Shown: positions 1 through 13,700 of the stretch, in pieces
Position numbering within the stretch: the stretch's first letter is position 1
Layout: each line of letters begins with the position of its first letter
Assembly: GCF_026151205.1 (NCBI RefSeq)
Contig: NC_087082.1
Coordinates: forward strand, 1,126,001-1,190,000
Source: Bolinopsis microptera
Taxonomy: Eukaryota; Ctenophora; Tentaculata; Lobata; Bolinopsidae
Direction of reading: 5' to 3'
DNA length: 64,000 nucleotides
Made by a program: the position numbers and the translations under genes
The notes under the pieces: generated by a model
Databases searched by the model: none
What the model was told of the DNA's origin: nothing
What the model saw: only the letters and a program-made list of their open reading frames with translations

Positions 1-844
1 CGTGACACGTGCTCAGAAGTGAACCTTATCACACGTGTAAAAGCATGATGCGTAACCAATAAACCAAACTTGGGCGCGCGACTTTTGATACTCTGATGTT
101 TATTAATCTCCCAAATCTGAGCAGTGGACATCATAAAGATTAAAGGTTAAATGTTCGATACCCCTGTTATATGTATAACAATTAACGCCATTATAATTTA
201 CTAGGCGATAATATTCCTGACACTGGATGTGTGTGATGGTATAGCTCGGTGGCACGATCTCTCAGACTTCAAGTCATCTCGGGATCTTCTCTCTCCCGCC
301 TACTCAATTAAACCCGGGGTAAGGAATGAGACTATTTAGTGAGTACCTGAGTCAATTAGTCTCAACACGTTACTCCTTCCAGTCGTAATTTTGTATATTA
401 GTTAATTACTAAAGCACTCGATAGCAGCTCACACATACATTATATGTACCATTATAGAGATTTTTTGTTGGGGACTGGCCCGTGGTACCAGCCAATGTTT
501 ACTCAACGAAATATATTTACAATATCAATGGTAATAAGAAATTCATCCCCGTGGGGCACATGCATAAATATAAAATGTAATGGAAATCCCAAACTATTCA
601 ATTTAGAATCTACCGGTAAAGTATGCAATGAAGGTTTTAAAACATATTGTGTTTTTAGAGGTTTACTCTAAATTTGAATTGCCTATTCCTATAATTCTTG
701 TTACTTTTTTTCCAAATATCTAGCATTCCTCACATTCCAGATTGGTCCAGTATCAAAGTCTACAAGCTGTCTACCAGCCTCCCCTAAACCCCAGCCCCTA
801 ACCCGGCCTTGTTATTCTGAAGGTTTGCAAATAATGTGCAATAT

Positions 845-1060
845 ATTATGTAGTATTACATATAATTTATGTGGAATATAATATGTAGTATTACATATAA
901 TTTATGTGGAATATAATATGTAGTATTACATATAATTTATGTGGAATATAATATGTAATATTACATATAATTTATGTGGAATATAATATGTAGTATTACA
1001 TATAATTTATGTGCAATATAATATGTAGTATAACATATGATTTATGATAGATTATATCAT
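845..1060. repeat. 35-bp tandem repeat, about 6 copies
   Basis: A 35-bp AT-rich unit with core TAGTATTACATATAATTTAT recurs at 851, 886, 921, 956, 991 and, degenerate, 1026. The copies are nearly identical, so the array is young or homogenised. There is no coding potential. Confidence 0.9.
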
Positions 1061-2029
1061 AAATTAATACAATAAAAGCCAAAAGGATGCCAGCTGCTAA
1101 ACTTTTTGTGTCAATCCTTCTTGTCATATTTTAGATTGTGTCTAGTGTGCCATTATTACATTGTAGAGATCAACTTGGCATTGCGTTGATTGTATTAGCT
1201 TATCATTATCAATGTTGTCATTTATTATCTTCGCTTCTGATTAACTTAAGCAAAGGTTTTTAAAGTTTAACTTTACATTTAAAACTAAATCAGTTATTCT
1301 TAGAACACATTCTTAGCAAAAATCGAATAAACCATCCTTGATCAATGATCATTTGATATCATTCTTGCCATATTTTGCCTATTTGCGTCGCGTGCAGTGT
1401 GCGTCCTAGATTGCAAACTATCTACAAATAAAAAGCAATTCGTTGTTTCTCACGCAAATTCAGAAGCTCTTATTATTATTATATTCGGGTTTAAGGGACC
1501 AATCAACTGAACTGTCTGTGCCTTGTGGTATTATTATTTGTGGCAATCTATTTATATCGGTAGGTATTTATCAAAATTTCTAGGGAATCTATTAATAGCA
1601 GAGTTGAGAGGTTTTGAGAGTTCCTTAATTAAAGAAGCCGAGCATAATTTAATTGGCACTTTTCCTGATCTTGGACGTGTAAACTATAACAAATCGGAGC
1701 ATTACGTGGGAGCTGGTTTTAATTAAACAGTTCCAACTTTAATATCAACTATTCTGGTTTTAAATCTGGCTGATTACACTTCCAGTATAGGAGCAGTGGC
1801 ATAATCATTTAACTTGTTAACAGTTGCTATTGGGGGCGAGTAGTCAGAAATTAGTAATCAGAGCTCGTAAAAAGTCAGATAATTCTGATCCTGCTGCACT
1901 TTGAGATTATCGTACTGTAGAATATTAGAATTCGAATCTCACATACATCTTATAAATTGTTTTGAACCACTTCTCGTTCTCCAAGACACACGCGAATTTG
2001 AATACTCTTTTGGTTAACTGTAGGTGATG

Positions 2030-2032
<3 letters not shown>

Positions 2033-2101
<69 letters not shown>
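2033..2101. repeat. Poly-G homopolymer (about 69 nt)
   Basis: An uninterrupted run of G. The minus-strand polyproline frame through it is an artefact of the homopolymer. Tracts this long are prone to replication slippage, G-quadruplex formation and sequencing error, so the exact length is unreliable. Confidence 0.9.
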
Positions 2102-2927
2102 CGTGATGCAGAAGCTCCGGTGATGCTCGGTACTGCAATCTCTGTCTGGAGTGAGGGGAGAGATGTAAACTTCTCGATCAAAACAAAAGTTGCTTTTTAA
2201 TGGATAAGAATTTTGTTTTCTCTGCCCTGGTCAATGGTTGAAACAGTAAAATAGAAACTAATCTAAACACGGTGATTTTCCTAGTTATCAAAGATAACTA
2301 ATACTCTCATTTTCCCCGAACTGTTAAATCGGACACATGAAATTGAGTTATATGGATAAGATGTTTTGTGTCTGGGGTAATTTGTTACTGTTATTACAGC
2401 TGGAAAGTAAAGAGTCACAACTTTATGAATGTCATATAATCGTTGGTATGATTTGAGTATTGAGATGTACAGCAACTACAGTTTCGTTATCATGATAAAA
2501 ACTATGACCCAAGCAGATAACTAGGCCTCACGTACTGCTTTCATAGACCATAATATCTTCCAACGGAGAAAAAACATTTTCTTGATTAAGCCAACATTCT
2601 TGACATTCGAATGGTCTCCCAAAAATGACATAATCCATGCAATATCTGAATGTTTGACAGGCATTCTGTCATCTGTTGCCTGTGCTGTCTATATAATATA
2701 CGTGACGCAATTTACAGACGGATCCCACAGAGAAACTTGAATCACGACACCAAATTTGCATTTCATTTGAAGGAAAATTAGCCCCCCGTGTAGTTAGATC
2801 TGTCTATATTGGCTCGTAGATTTAGATGCCCCTGTGACAGCTCCACTGATCAGTCCTTTTAAGGGCGTTTTTACACTTTCAAGTGTGACATATAATAATA
2901 TCCAGCTTAGCGACCAGATCTTAGTTC

Positions 2928-3390
<463 letters not shown>

Positions 3391-5439
3391 GAACTTGTCA
3401 CAAAGTATTACTGTGGTGGCAAATCACCGTATATATCATTCTCCTGTCTCATTACTTATATAGTAATATCGTGTGCGTGATCCATCAAATTTTAGTCACA
3501 TCTAGGTAAGTGGACAATCTTTAATTTGAGGTGTATTTAAACACTTCTGGAAGTGCGCGCAGGCGACGGGGGTGATTATATTTGCTATATTTACCACTAA
3601 AAAGGTCACCGGGGTGATTGAAAATTGTACTTGAATGCAATATTACCTCTCCTGTTAAATAGCTGTGTGAAATATCAGCTGTCAGAGCGATATCTGCACA
3701 GACACACTGTTAATTTAAATTTGACAAATGAGTACTTAGTAGAGTGTGTAATAATATGTAGATTGTAGCATCTTATCTAATGGCTTTAGGAAGCAATTTG
3801 ACGGTGCTATTTCGTTAGAAAGGTAGTTAATTCGAAGAGTTTTTGTCAACAAACAATATTTAATCCTTGGAACCTATATATTTTGATATTAAAATATTGC
3901 AACTGGATTTTTAATTTAAAATCTACTCAGTAATGCGGTAACCATTGCAATATCACAGTAAACGGTCGAATTAAACTTTCAGTGACATTTTAAGAGATTA
4001 AATGTTCTGGTTGATTCTGGAGGATTAAATTTTACACCTGTAAGCAACTCTTAAACTTAACCTCATACAAGGTAAGCTTGTCATTAATTACAGCATACAG
4101 CTGTAATGGCGCAAGTTTTCAATTTACACAAATTTTAAATTGCAACTTAACAGGGGACCCCTGCCCTTAAAATACTATAATAGTGTAAATCATGGCAATT
4201 AGATACATGCTGGGTGAACCGAAGCGAGAAGTACAACTATAAACGGTTAAGTTGCCCAGTGGTTACAGCCTTTAAAACGCACCATAATGGTTACACACAC
4301 TCCACCAGCTCAGTGCTTAGTAATGGGGGGAGGCATTACGTAAAATAGAGTACACGTGGTCGTGTTGGAGACCGCGTTTATTAATAATAACAACGTCTCC
4401 AACTAAACTATCACTTAAACTACTTCCAGATCCTGACTACCTGTTAAACTAGCCGTGATATGTGTGTGACGTGTTATGAGGAGCCTTAATTATTGCATCA
4501 TCTTAATCTTAATATGGTATTTCTTGCACCCGATTGACGTCTCAATGGGAACTTCAATTGGTATTTCGATCGGATACTGACAGTATTAAATTATCGTATG
4601 CTTGATCCTCTCGATCCAACTACAACAGAAGAAACCGGATCAGGGGATCAAGGGAATCTGCCGATCTCCGACCACCCAGTCTGATTCCAGCATGGTGTTT
4701 GGCGTGAGTCCAAGTCCCCTATATTATATGCTGTAGGTATGTGTCCAAGTCCCCTATATATGCTGTTGGTATGTGTCTCTGGATCCTGGAAGTCTGTACT
4801 GTGGTTAACGTAAAGATGCACGTATCTGAGGTTGCTGAGGTCCACGTAACCTTTCCGGCTTTCCACTTATAATCAATATTATAACTTTGTCTGAATGATA
4901 TTGCCAAGGGTAGCAGCGTTCTGCTTGTTTATTGGGCAAATAGCAAGAAAGCAGTTGTTCGAGCGACGTTAAACACCTCCAGCAACCTATTATAAACTGA
5001 TATTAAAACTCGAAATAAAATGGTTAAGTTAGTATCTTATTCCTGATGAGTTCTTTTTATAGTTTTATAGTTTTAGGGGTTAAATAGTTTCAACCATTTA
5101 TAGTGAGTGTTTACCGCGTCAGAAAAGCTTGAAGGATTCTTGGAGGCAGGATTTATTATGTCGATTATTCGAGGTATTCACCAACAAAAAAGAATTAAAC
5201 TATTATCATTGATACTCTGGTTCCAAGTCAAATGATACATTTTCATGTAGTAAGTATCCGCTCTCCTGTCATTAATGTTTTTATGGCAAGATTAAACAAA
5301 GCAAGCTTGACTTTCAAAAATCTTTATGAAGTCTAAAGAATGAAGCTGTATTTGACAACTTATGAGGAGCATATTTTGCTGTAGAGTTGGACTTTCCGTT
5401 CCACTTGTTCCGCGGAACAATATTTGACGAAAGTCGATT

Positions 5440-5870
5440 ATCTCAAAATCCAAATATACGATTTTTTTGAAACTTTCCAGATAGTATTATGGTCATAAGA
5501 CAGAAAATCTGTGCTAGTTTGGGCGAATTTCTATGTTCCATTTCAGATATCACTTCAAACACAAGAAAATATCTCCAAATGGGTATCTCAAATTTGGCAA
5601 ATAAAAATTTGCCCAAACTTGCACAAATTATCCGTCTTATGATATTATAACTATCTGAAAAGTTTAAAGAAACTCGTATATTCAAATCTCGAGTTATATG
5701 CCTGCGTTCCGCTACGAACCGCCAATTTGGGATATTTTCTTTTTTTTGAAGTTACATCTCAAGTTTGGCACACATAAATTCTCCCAAACTCTCACACATT
5801 ATCCGTCATATCTAACTATCTGGAAAGTTTAAAGAAAATCTATCAGTCAGATCTTGAGAAAATCAAAAAT
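5440..5870. mobile_element. Palindromic repeat element, MITE-like
   Basis: A segment rich in AACTTTCCAGATAG, CTGTGC and TTTGGGCGAATTT at about 5465-5530 recurs inverted at about 5575-5690 and again in direct orientation relative to the second copy at about 5754-5865. The three-copy foldback structure without coding capacity suggests a non-autonomous DNA element. Its ends and target-site duplication were not resolved. Confidence 0.45.
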
Positions 5871-6394
5871 ATATTCTAAGTTATTCACTAAAACTCTAAA
5901 ACACTCTTTTCATTTGAAACCGATTCGCCGAAAGTCCTTCTGGTGCTGTAAAAACATTTCACTGTTAAATGGAAGCCGCGAAGACAATCTTCTGATGTAC
6001 TAGTAGAAATTTGTTGTCGCGCGCGGCACATTGACAGTTAATGATGCGCGCTTCCAAATCACATGTTCGACTTATTCCAACGCGTTGCAGCGTTGTTATC
6101 GCATAACAGTTGAACATGTATTTTCATAAGTGTTCCAACATTCGCTATTTTATTTCCGGAAACTAATTTTCCACGTTACCATGACAAATACCTCAGGGCA
6201 ATTTTCTTATTTCAACACCCTTTGACTGGGAGTTTTTTAGAATCCTTAATAACCTAAAATTAACCTAACTTGTCAGCTGCTAAATGTTGGCTGATTCTAC
6301 AGAACTAATAACTTAACTATTTACTAATCAATTAAACCATCTGATAGTCCGCCTCTCAGGGAAACTAAAGCTAGTTCCAGATTTGTCGCCAAGG

Positions 6395-7346
6395 ATGGCT
6401 CCCCGTTTATCTAAATCCTTCGATCCCCTCCCCGACTTCGGTTACAGGTCCAGACGCCTCAGCATGTCCTCCCAGGTATTGGTCTTCATCACGTTTATAT
6501 ACTCAATAATATTAATGCTCCTTTATTTTAGGCCACTTAGCATTAACATCATGGATCAAACGGGTGTCTCAACGTATGGAAAGTACCTAAATTGTTGAGA
6601 TTTTCCAGCAAACCATATGAAAAATCTCTTATAGTTCTATATTTCTCAGGGCAGTCTCCCCTCAATCCATATCAGACCTTACTGCTCCCAAGGTGCATTA
6701 GTCACGCAACCTCTGGACGTCGCAGAGTTCATGCAGTCAACCAGTAAGTTACTAAACATTTCTCATTTGCAAACGTCATCACACCAACTTGTTAAGCAGG
6801 TTTACTAGAATCATTTAAACCAGTTTAAGAGAGGTACATTCCCGAAGGTATTGCGGGGTTGCAGCACCATCAGCCTCTCGAGCCCATCCTGTCCGCCCAA
6901 TCAGTGGAGAGTTCCCAAGAAAACTCCGTCAAGCAGCTCGATGACAGTAGCAATGGTGATCGGTACATAACTTACTTATTTTATAAATTTTGTGAACCTA
7001 TTATAGTACTGATTAATTAGCACAATTAACTTAAGTATTAGTCTAGTTTAGCTATTTGTTCTATGGACAAAACTTAGAAACAATACCACGAGATGTTATT
7101 GAAAACGCCAATATGATTTATCAAATTTTTGACATTTACTATTCCATCACCATGATATTCAGCAAAACAGGTTATCAATATTCTGCTATAATATCAACTT
7201 CTTATAACAGGAAGTCAAGTGACGGGGCTGGCGAGGCTTGCAAAGTATCGCACCATGATAAGGGACTGGAGGTCAGTGGACATAAAGCCCTCTCTCCGCT
7301 GCAGATCTTCAGAAAACTATTTACTCCCAAATCAGGTGAACAATAA
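6395..7346 (+). CDS. Unrecognised four-exon gene (147 aa model)
   Basis: Exons at 6395-6475, 6650-6743, 6830-6962 and 7211-7346 join with matching phases (0, 1, 2) at GT-AG junctions and end in TAA, giving 147 aa. The ATG at 6395 has A at -3 and G at +4. The reading frame stays open upstream to an acceptor near 6359, so earlier coding exons are possible. The product is polar, Ser-rich and basic, with no signal peptide or membrane segment. It has a basophilic-kinase-like RSRRLSMSS near residue 20 and ends with SPLQIFRKLFTPKSGEQ. I do not recognise the family. The acceptor of exon 3 lacks a good polypyrimidine tract, which is the weakest point of the model. The gene converges on the beta-galactosidase gene, whose stop codon lies about 400 bp away. 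Confidence 0.5.
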
Positions 7347-7751
7347 TTCGCTTAATATGTTCGAATTATTAGATTTTTAGACTGAACGAAAAATATTCCG
7401 GCTTTAGAATTGATATTGTTCCCTCCAGGTGGTGAAGTAGCTAATAAATAGTGAGACACGTCAAATGTTTTAACTATTTTAAGAATAAAAATATGTGTAT
7501 AAGTTCCATTTTGAGACGGAACAAAACCAATCAAGATTCACTTCTGAATCATTATATTTTTAATCGTTAATCCATTCATTGACGTCTGACAATCTTCATG
7601 AATGTAACTTTCAATGTTCGTGTCATTTGAAATCCGTATTTGCAAACTTTGTTCGAATATCACTCTTCTATCTTCTATCAGTAGTGTCAATCATGACAAA
7701 CTTTCCTCTCAACTTCCTGAACTTTTCCTGATCAACAATTATCTTCTTTGA

Positions 7752-10700
7752 TTAAATCAAATCACCGTTAACGGGCCCGTCAATAATGTGTTCGTTGGTA
7801 AGGGTGAGGGTGAGTTTCTGGCAGACACTCTGTAGCTCCACCATTGTAAACGTATTGCCTCCCTCCCTTAGAAATACACCTGAAAGTGAAAGTGTCACTT
7901 TTGATACGATTGGTGGACTAAAATTCTGGACTTGGTGATGGTGGGGAATATTGCAGCAGGTTGCGCGAAATATGCTATATTTTGGGACCGACCACTGAGA
8001 GGAAGACTAAACTGATTGATTGAAATGCTGCAACCTAGCAGGTTAATTATTTTACTTGGTAAAATTGGTAGGTTCTTGACTGTCAATTCTGCCAACCTTA
8101 AATGTTTCCTGCGGAGCCACTTGGTAATGCCATTTGAGTAGAAAATACATGGAATACAAATCTAGGAGGAAATTCACAGCAGAAAGCTTAACAAAACGAA
8201 AATTCATATTTTCCAATTTCTGTCCCATTTTCAAATATGAAAATTTCTGAACACATTTCATCAGCGTTTGGCGACAACTAGGTCCTTTTCCGCCGAAGTA
8301 GTCATAGTACTTTGAGTAAGCCAACAGCTTACCCACACCCAGAAAGTTTTAAATTTCCTCGCAGTTTAATGTTTTCCACCTAAATTACCAATTACCTGGA
8401 ACAAACAAGGTGTACTGTGGGCCAGCCTCCGGCCAGTATCTGCCCACCAAGTGCCCGTTCACAACCAGGAACCCCTTGCTCCAGCAACTGGAGTCCACAA
8501 ACGTGTCCAGCAGCTCGCTAGATGTCAGCTCTAACTCGCTTGATGTATTGTTTAGTGTGAGCTCTAACTCGCCTGATGTATTGTTAAGTGTGAGCTCTAA
8601 CTCGCCTGATGTATTGTTTAGTGTGAGCTCTAACTCACCTGATGTATTGTTTAGTGTGAGCTCTAACTCCCCTGATGTATTGTTTAGTGTGAGCTCTAAC
8701 TCACCTGATGTATTGTTTAGTGTGAGCTCTAACTCCCCTGATGTATTGTTTAGTGTGAGCTCTAACTCCCCTGATGTATTGTTTAGTGTCAGCTCTAACT
8801 CGCCTGATGTATTGTTTAGTGTGAGCTCTAACTCCCCTGATGTATTGTTTAGTGTCAGCTCTAACTCCCCTGATGTATTGTTTAGTGTGAGCTCTAACTC
8901 GCCTGATGTATTGTTTAGTGTGAGCTCTAACTCCCCTGATGTATTGTTTAGTGTGAGCTCTAACTCCCCTGATGTATTGTTTAGTGTGAGCTCTAACTCC
9001 CCTGATGTATTGTTTAGTGTGAGCTCTAACTCGCCTGATGTATTGTTTAGTGTGAGCTCTAACTCCCCTGATGTATTGTTTAGTGTGAGCTCTAACTCCC
9101 CTGATGTATTGTTTAGTGTGAGCTCTAACTCGCCTGATGTAGTGTTTAGTGTGAGCTCTAACTCGCCTGATGTAGTGTTTAGTGTGAGCTCTAACTCCCC
9201 TGATGTATTGTTTAGTGTGAGCTCTAACTCCCCTGATGTATTGTTTAGTGTGAGCTCTAACTCCCCTGATGTATTGTTTAGTGTAAGCTCTAACTCGCCT
9301 GATGTATTGTTTAGTGTGAGGGCAGGATAGCTTAGCAAAATTTAAACTCCTTAAAACTCCGTAAAGCTAAAATCGAATTGTAAGATTAAACATAGTCTAA
9401 GAGTTCCTAGAAACATTCCACCGCACAGTTTAACTTCATGTTTAACATATTGTAGCAGGGCTAGGTTGTAACCAAATTTGTAACTATTTGTACTATTTGT
9501 ACTATTTGCTAGGTTGTAAATTCATTCAATCATACTGTGCTTCTTACAGTCTACGAAACACCGCCACTCTCATATTAGAACTAACCAGAAAATGCAGTTG
9601 GTCCTTTATTCAGCAAGGGTTTCTCGTTGTACCAATGTCGTACTTGAGTACTGTTTTGGGGATATTCTGGACCGGTGACGTCATGGTTTCTGGTGATATC
9701 ATCACTCCTTATATGGGCATCACGTGTAGTTCGTAATCGGCTGGTTTCCATTTTGTAATGTTTCCACTTTTCGAGAATCTCTCCGTTTACTGTCACATTC
9801 TTCATACCTGTTTTAAATACTTCGTGTCAGACAACGCCACTTAACAAATCTTATCAGTTGGTTCATTATCAGTACAGGCTATTTTGATATTTCTTGATTT
9901 TTACATCCTTGAGTTACATACCAAGATAAGCATCGTTGCAATTACTTGACCCTCGTTATTAATATGCGATACCTACTGGTTTTATAATAGAAAAATAAAA
10001 TAAAAACTTGATTTCATCACGGTCCCTTACCTTTGTATTCATTTGAGTAGTCGCCAAGACCTTGGCTGAGCCAGGCCATGTATCCCATGTTCTCAACCAG
10101 TATGGTTATGGTAGATCGAGCTGTCACTGGGAAACTTGTCTCTTCCTCTCTTCTCACAACCTGGGTGTATTGGTAACAGTCTGTGAGTCTGTATATCAAC
10201 TTAATAAGACCAGAATGTGTGTGTGTCTGTGTGTCTGTGTGTCTGTGTGTCTGTGTGTAATTTCCGAACAGTTATACAAAAAAAACGGTAATAGTTACGG
10301 GACTGGTTTTTTCGGTATAGTGCCGACAAAACTCTGATGAAGCCCATAAGAAAATTTTATAAAAATCGGCCGGTGGTAAGTGGTTTAATTGATGATTTTG
10401 TTCCAGAAATGTGACATAAATGGATGGGAGAGAGAACGAGGAGGATAACATGTACCGTAATTAGTTTAGCCCCACGTAATATCACAGCTCACTCTTGCGG
10501 CCGCTTTGTTTTAACTGTAGGGAGATTTCATACTTTCATAAGACAGCATTATGCGTGATATCAAATATATAATGCGGTTGTATACTTTTACATTGCAACT
10601 GTGACAGTAAATTCCCGGCCGAAGGCACGGGTTACACTAGTGGTTTTATAATAACATAAACCCGCCACGCAAAGGGTTTATATAACAGATCATCCCGCGC

Positions 10701-13700
10701 TAGCGGGATGATCTGATAAACACATACGAGTGCGCGCAGCGCACGAGTTTTGTGTTAATATGTAATCCCGAAGCGCCAGCTGAGGGATTACATTTATTTA
10801 GCCCTGAGCGTGAAGTGTTTATGGATTATAATTATCTCCGGCGATTTCGACAAGGGATTTATACTTTAGAAGAGCTAGTGATAAAATAGTTTTTATTTCG
10901 GAATACGGGTCTGATTTTAGTAATATTTTCATTTCTATTTGTGATGGTGATAACAAGTGATACGATAACGTTTAGAGCCCAGTTGTTGACTCTAACTGTA
11001 CTGTCCGGAACACGATTGGAAAGCAGTTCATCAATCTGAATGTCAAACCGATCTGTCATAGTGGAGCAATAGCTTGAACGTTAGCAGGAACAAGAGCTGG
11101 AAGGAGAGCAAGCAAAACAATACTATTTTTAGGGCACGGACAAGGGTAGCTGGCTAGTCGCCAACTTCTCACGCCACGCGTTGGAGAAATTCCAAGAATT
11201 AGCTGCTTTGGCAACGTTCCCAGGAATTTGCGTGTAAAAGAAGTGGACGGTTACGATGTTTCATATCACGTGGTGCGCTTTGGTGTCACGTGGTATAGAC
11301 TCGGCGTATGCTATTGGTGGCACGTGGTACGCACGTGACGCGCCCACGTGATCGCGCGTCTAACTGTTCTACTATTATAGTATTATCGAGTTCTAATCAG
11401 CAGTATCATTGATTATTGTAAGTAGGAGAATTGAATGATAAACATCAGTTACGACTAAAAAGCGGGCCGGGTTTATACAAATTTCCGGGGCGGGATGATA
11501 TCACCTTGAGATGTTTATCTAACAGCGGGCCGGGCTGAGTGATAATATGATCCCGCGTCGAAATCCCGGAGATATTTATAAAATTGTCAAGTATAAGACT
11601 TGATAAGTTAACTTGTTAATCGCTCTCGCGTAACAAAATAAATGACACGTCACACGTGTCGTCTTTTTTTGTCTACAAAGAATAAGATTAAGGAATGATG
11701 ATATTTAATGATTACATTATGCAACAGTTCTGACAACTCCTGATTCTACATATTACAACCTGGTCTCGAAATAGAAAAGCATCTTGCAAGCTGGTGATTG
11801 ATAAACGAGGTGTTAAAAGTTTTATGATAGCTGTACAGTGTACATGTGGAACATTTACTTTTTCTCATCTAAGTATTAAAAGTTTGTACCTGAACGAACT
11901 GTCCGTCCACCAGAACGTAAGCCCTGTCATGTAAACCGTGTAGCTGTAACTGAGCGTCAACAAGTGGGGTTGTTAACTCGTGTTGATACCCTATCATTCC
12001 TTCAAATTCATCTGAAATAGTTGGTATATCACACAAAGTGTTGGTACCCTATCATTCCTTCAAATTCATCTGAAATAGTTGGTATATCACACAAAGTGTT
12101 GGTACCCTATCATTCCTTCAAATTCATCTGAAATAGTTGGTATATTACACAAAGTGTTGACTGTTGGTACCCTATCATTCCTTCAAATTCATCTGAAATA
12201 GTTGGTATATCACACAAAGTGTTGGTACCCTATCATTCCTTCAAATTCATCTGAAATAGTTGGTATATCACACAAAGTGTTGGTACCCTATCATTCCTTC
12301 AAATTCATCTGAAATAGTTGGTATATCACACAAAGTGTTGGTACCCTATCATTCCTTCAAATTCATCTGAAATAGTTGGTATATCACACAAAGTGTTGGT
12401 ACCCTATCATTCCTTCAAATTCATCTGAAATAGTTGGTATATCACACAAAGTGTTGGTACCCTATCATTCCTTCAAATTCATCTGAAATAGTTGGTATAT
12501 CACACAAAGTGTTGGTACCCTATCATTCCTTCAAATTCATCTGAAATAGTTGGTATATCACACAAAGTGTTGGTACCCTATCATTCCTTCAAATTCATCT
12601 GAAATAGTTGGTATATCACACAAAGTGTTGGTACCCTATCATTCCTTCAAATTCATCTGAAATAGTTGGTATATCACACAAAGACGTGTGGTTACCCTAT
12701 CATTCCTTCAAATTCATCTGAAATAGTTGGTATATCACACAAAGTGTTGGTACCCAATCATTCCTTCAAATTTATTCATTATCTGTATCAACTTGCCGAT
12801 TCCTAAAACTGTAAACTTTAATATATAAGGAAACTAAGAATTCGTACCCATTTCCTCCATTTTCAAGGGATATCTATTGTAGACAATGAAATTCTCACTC
12901 GACACCAAGTCAATAAGACTCCCTCTCTGGGCGAGATGAACAGTTTTCCCGCTAAGTTTTGGAATGTTTTCGGGAACCGGAAGTAGGTTTCCGGGAAAGA
13001 ACTGGTCGATGGCATCTCTTACAGCCCAGTATTTGTCTGGGTTTATGTCACCTGAGGATAAGGTAGTTTAATAATGTGTCTTGTTGTGTTGGAAACCCAG
13101 CCAGCAGTATTCCGGAAGAGCGACTGAGTCATTCCTGCCAGGATGACTGCCAGGATGACTGCCAGGATGACTGCCAGGATGACTGCCAGGATGACTGCCA
13201 GGATGACTGTATGTTATTTTGTGAGTACTAGCTAGGTGGTTATGTGAACTAAATAAACCGCCTGGCAGTTATAATGAATATTATCAGGTCTGATCTAGTA
13301 ACAAGACCTGATACCTTTTTGAGGTCGCCATGGTTACGACTGTTACAAACCATGGTTGTCATGACAACAGTGTCTCACCTGACTCAGAAATGGGAGCGTC
13401 GTAGTCGTAGGTGGAGGTGGCGGTGTAGTCAGAGCCATCCAGCCCGAAGTTGCTGCCGCCGTGCCAGACGAACAGCGCCAGATTGGCGTCAAGTGACAGC
13501 AGCTTCCTTATTCCTTCTTTTAGAGTCACTGCCGCTGCCAGGATATTGGGTTGTTAGGGACTTACATATGTGGTGCTCGGATCATGGGGTTTCCAAGTCG
13601 GCTAGCTACCATGACAACTAGCTACCATCGCAACTAGCTACCATGGGGGGGGGGGGGGGCCAACGCCCCAAAAGGCCCCACACATATCGAAAATCCGAAA

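Noticed and set aside
444-671. 75-codon ORF
   Set aside because: No motif, no start or splice context, and composition like the surrounding AT-rich DNA.
1950-2138. Polyproline small ORF
   Set aside because: Translation of a G homopolymer.
8410-9330. 306-codon plus-strand ORF (SVSSNSPDVLF repeats)
   Set aside because: It is the antisense of the 33-bp minisatellite. Both strands stay open because 33 is a multiple of 3, and the real coding strand is minus.
11987-12776. CRISPR-like array
   Set aside because: Direct repeats without unique spacers in a eukaryotic gene; this is a minisatellite.
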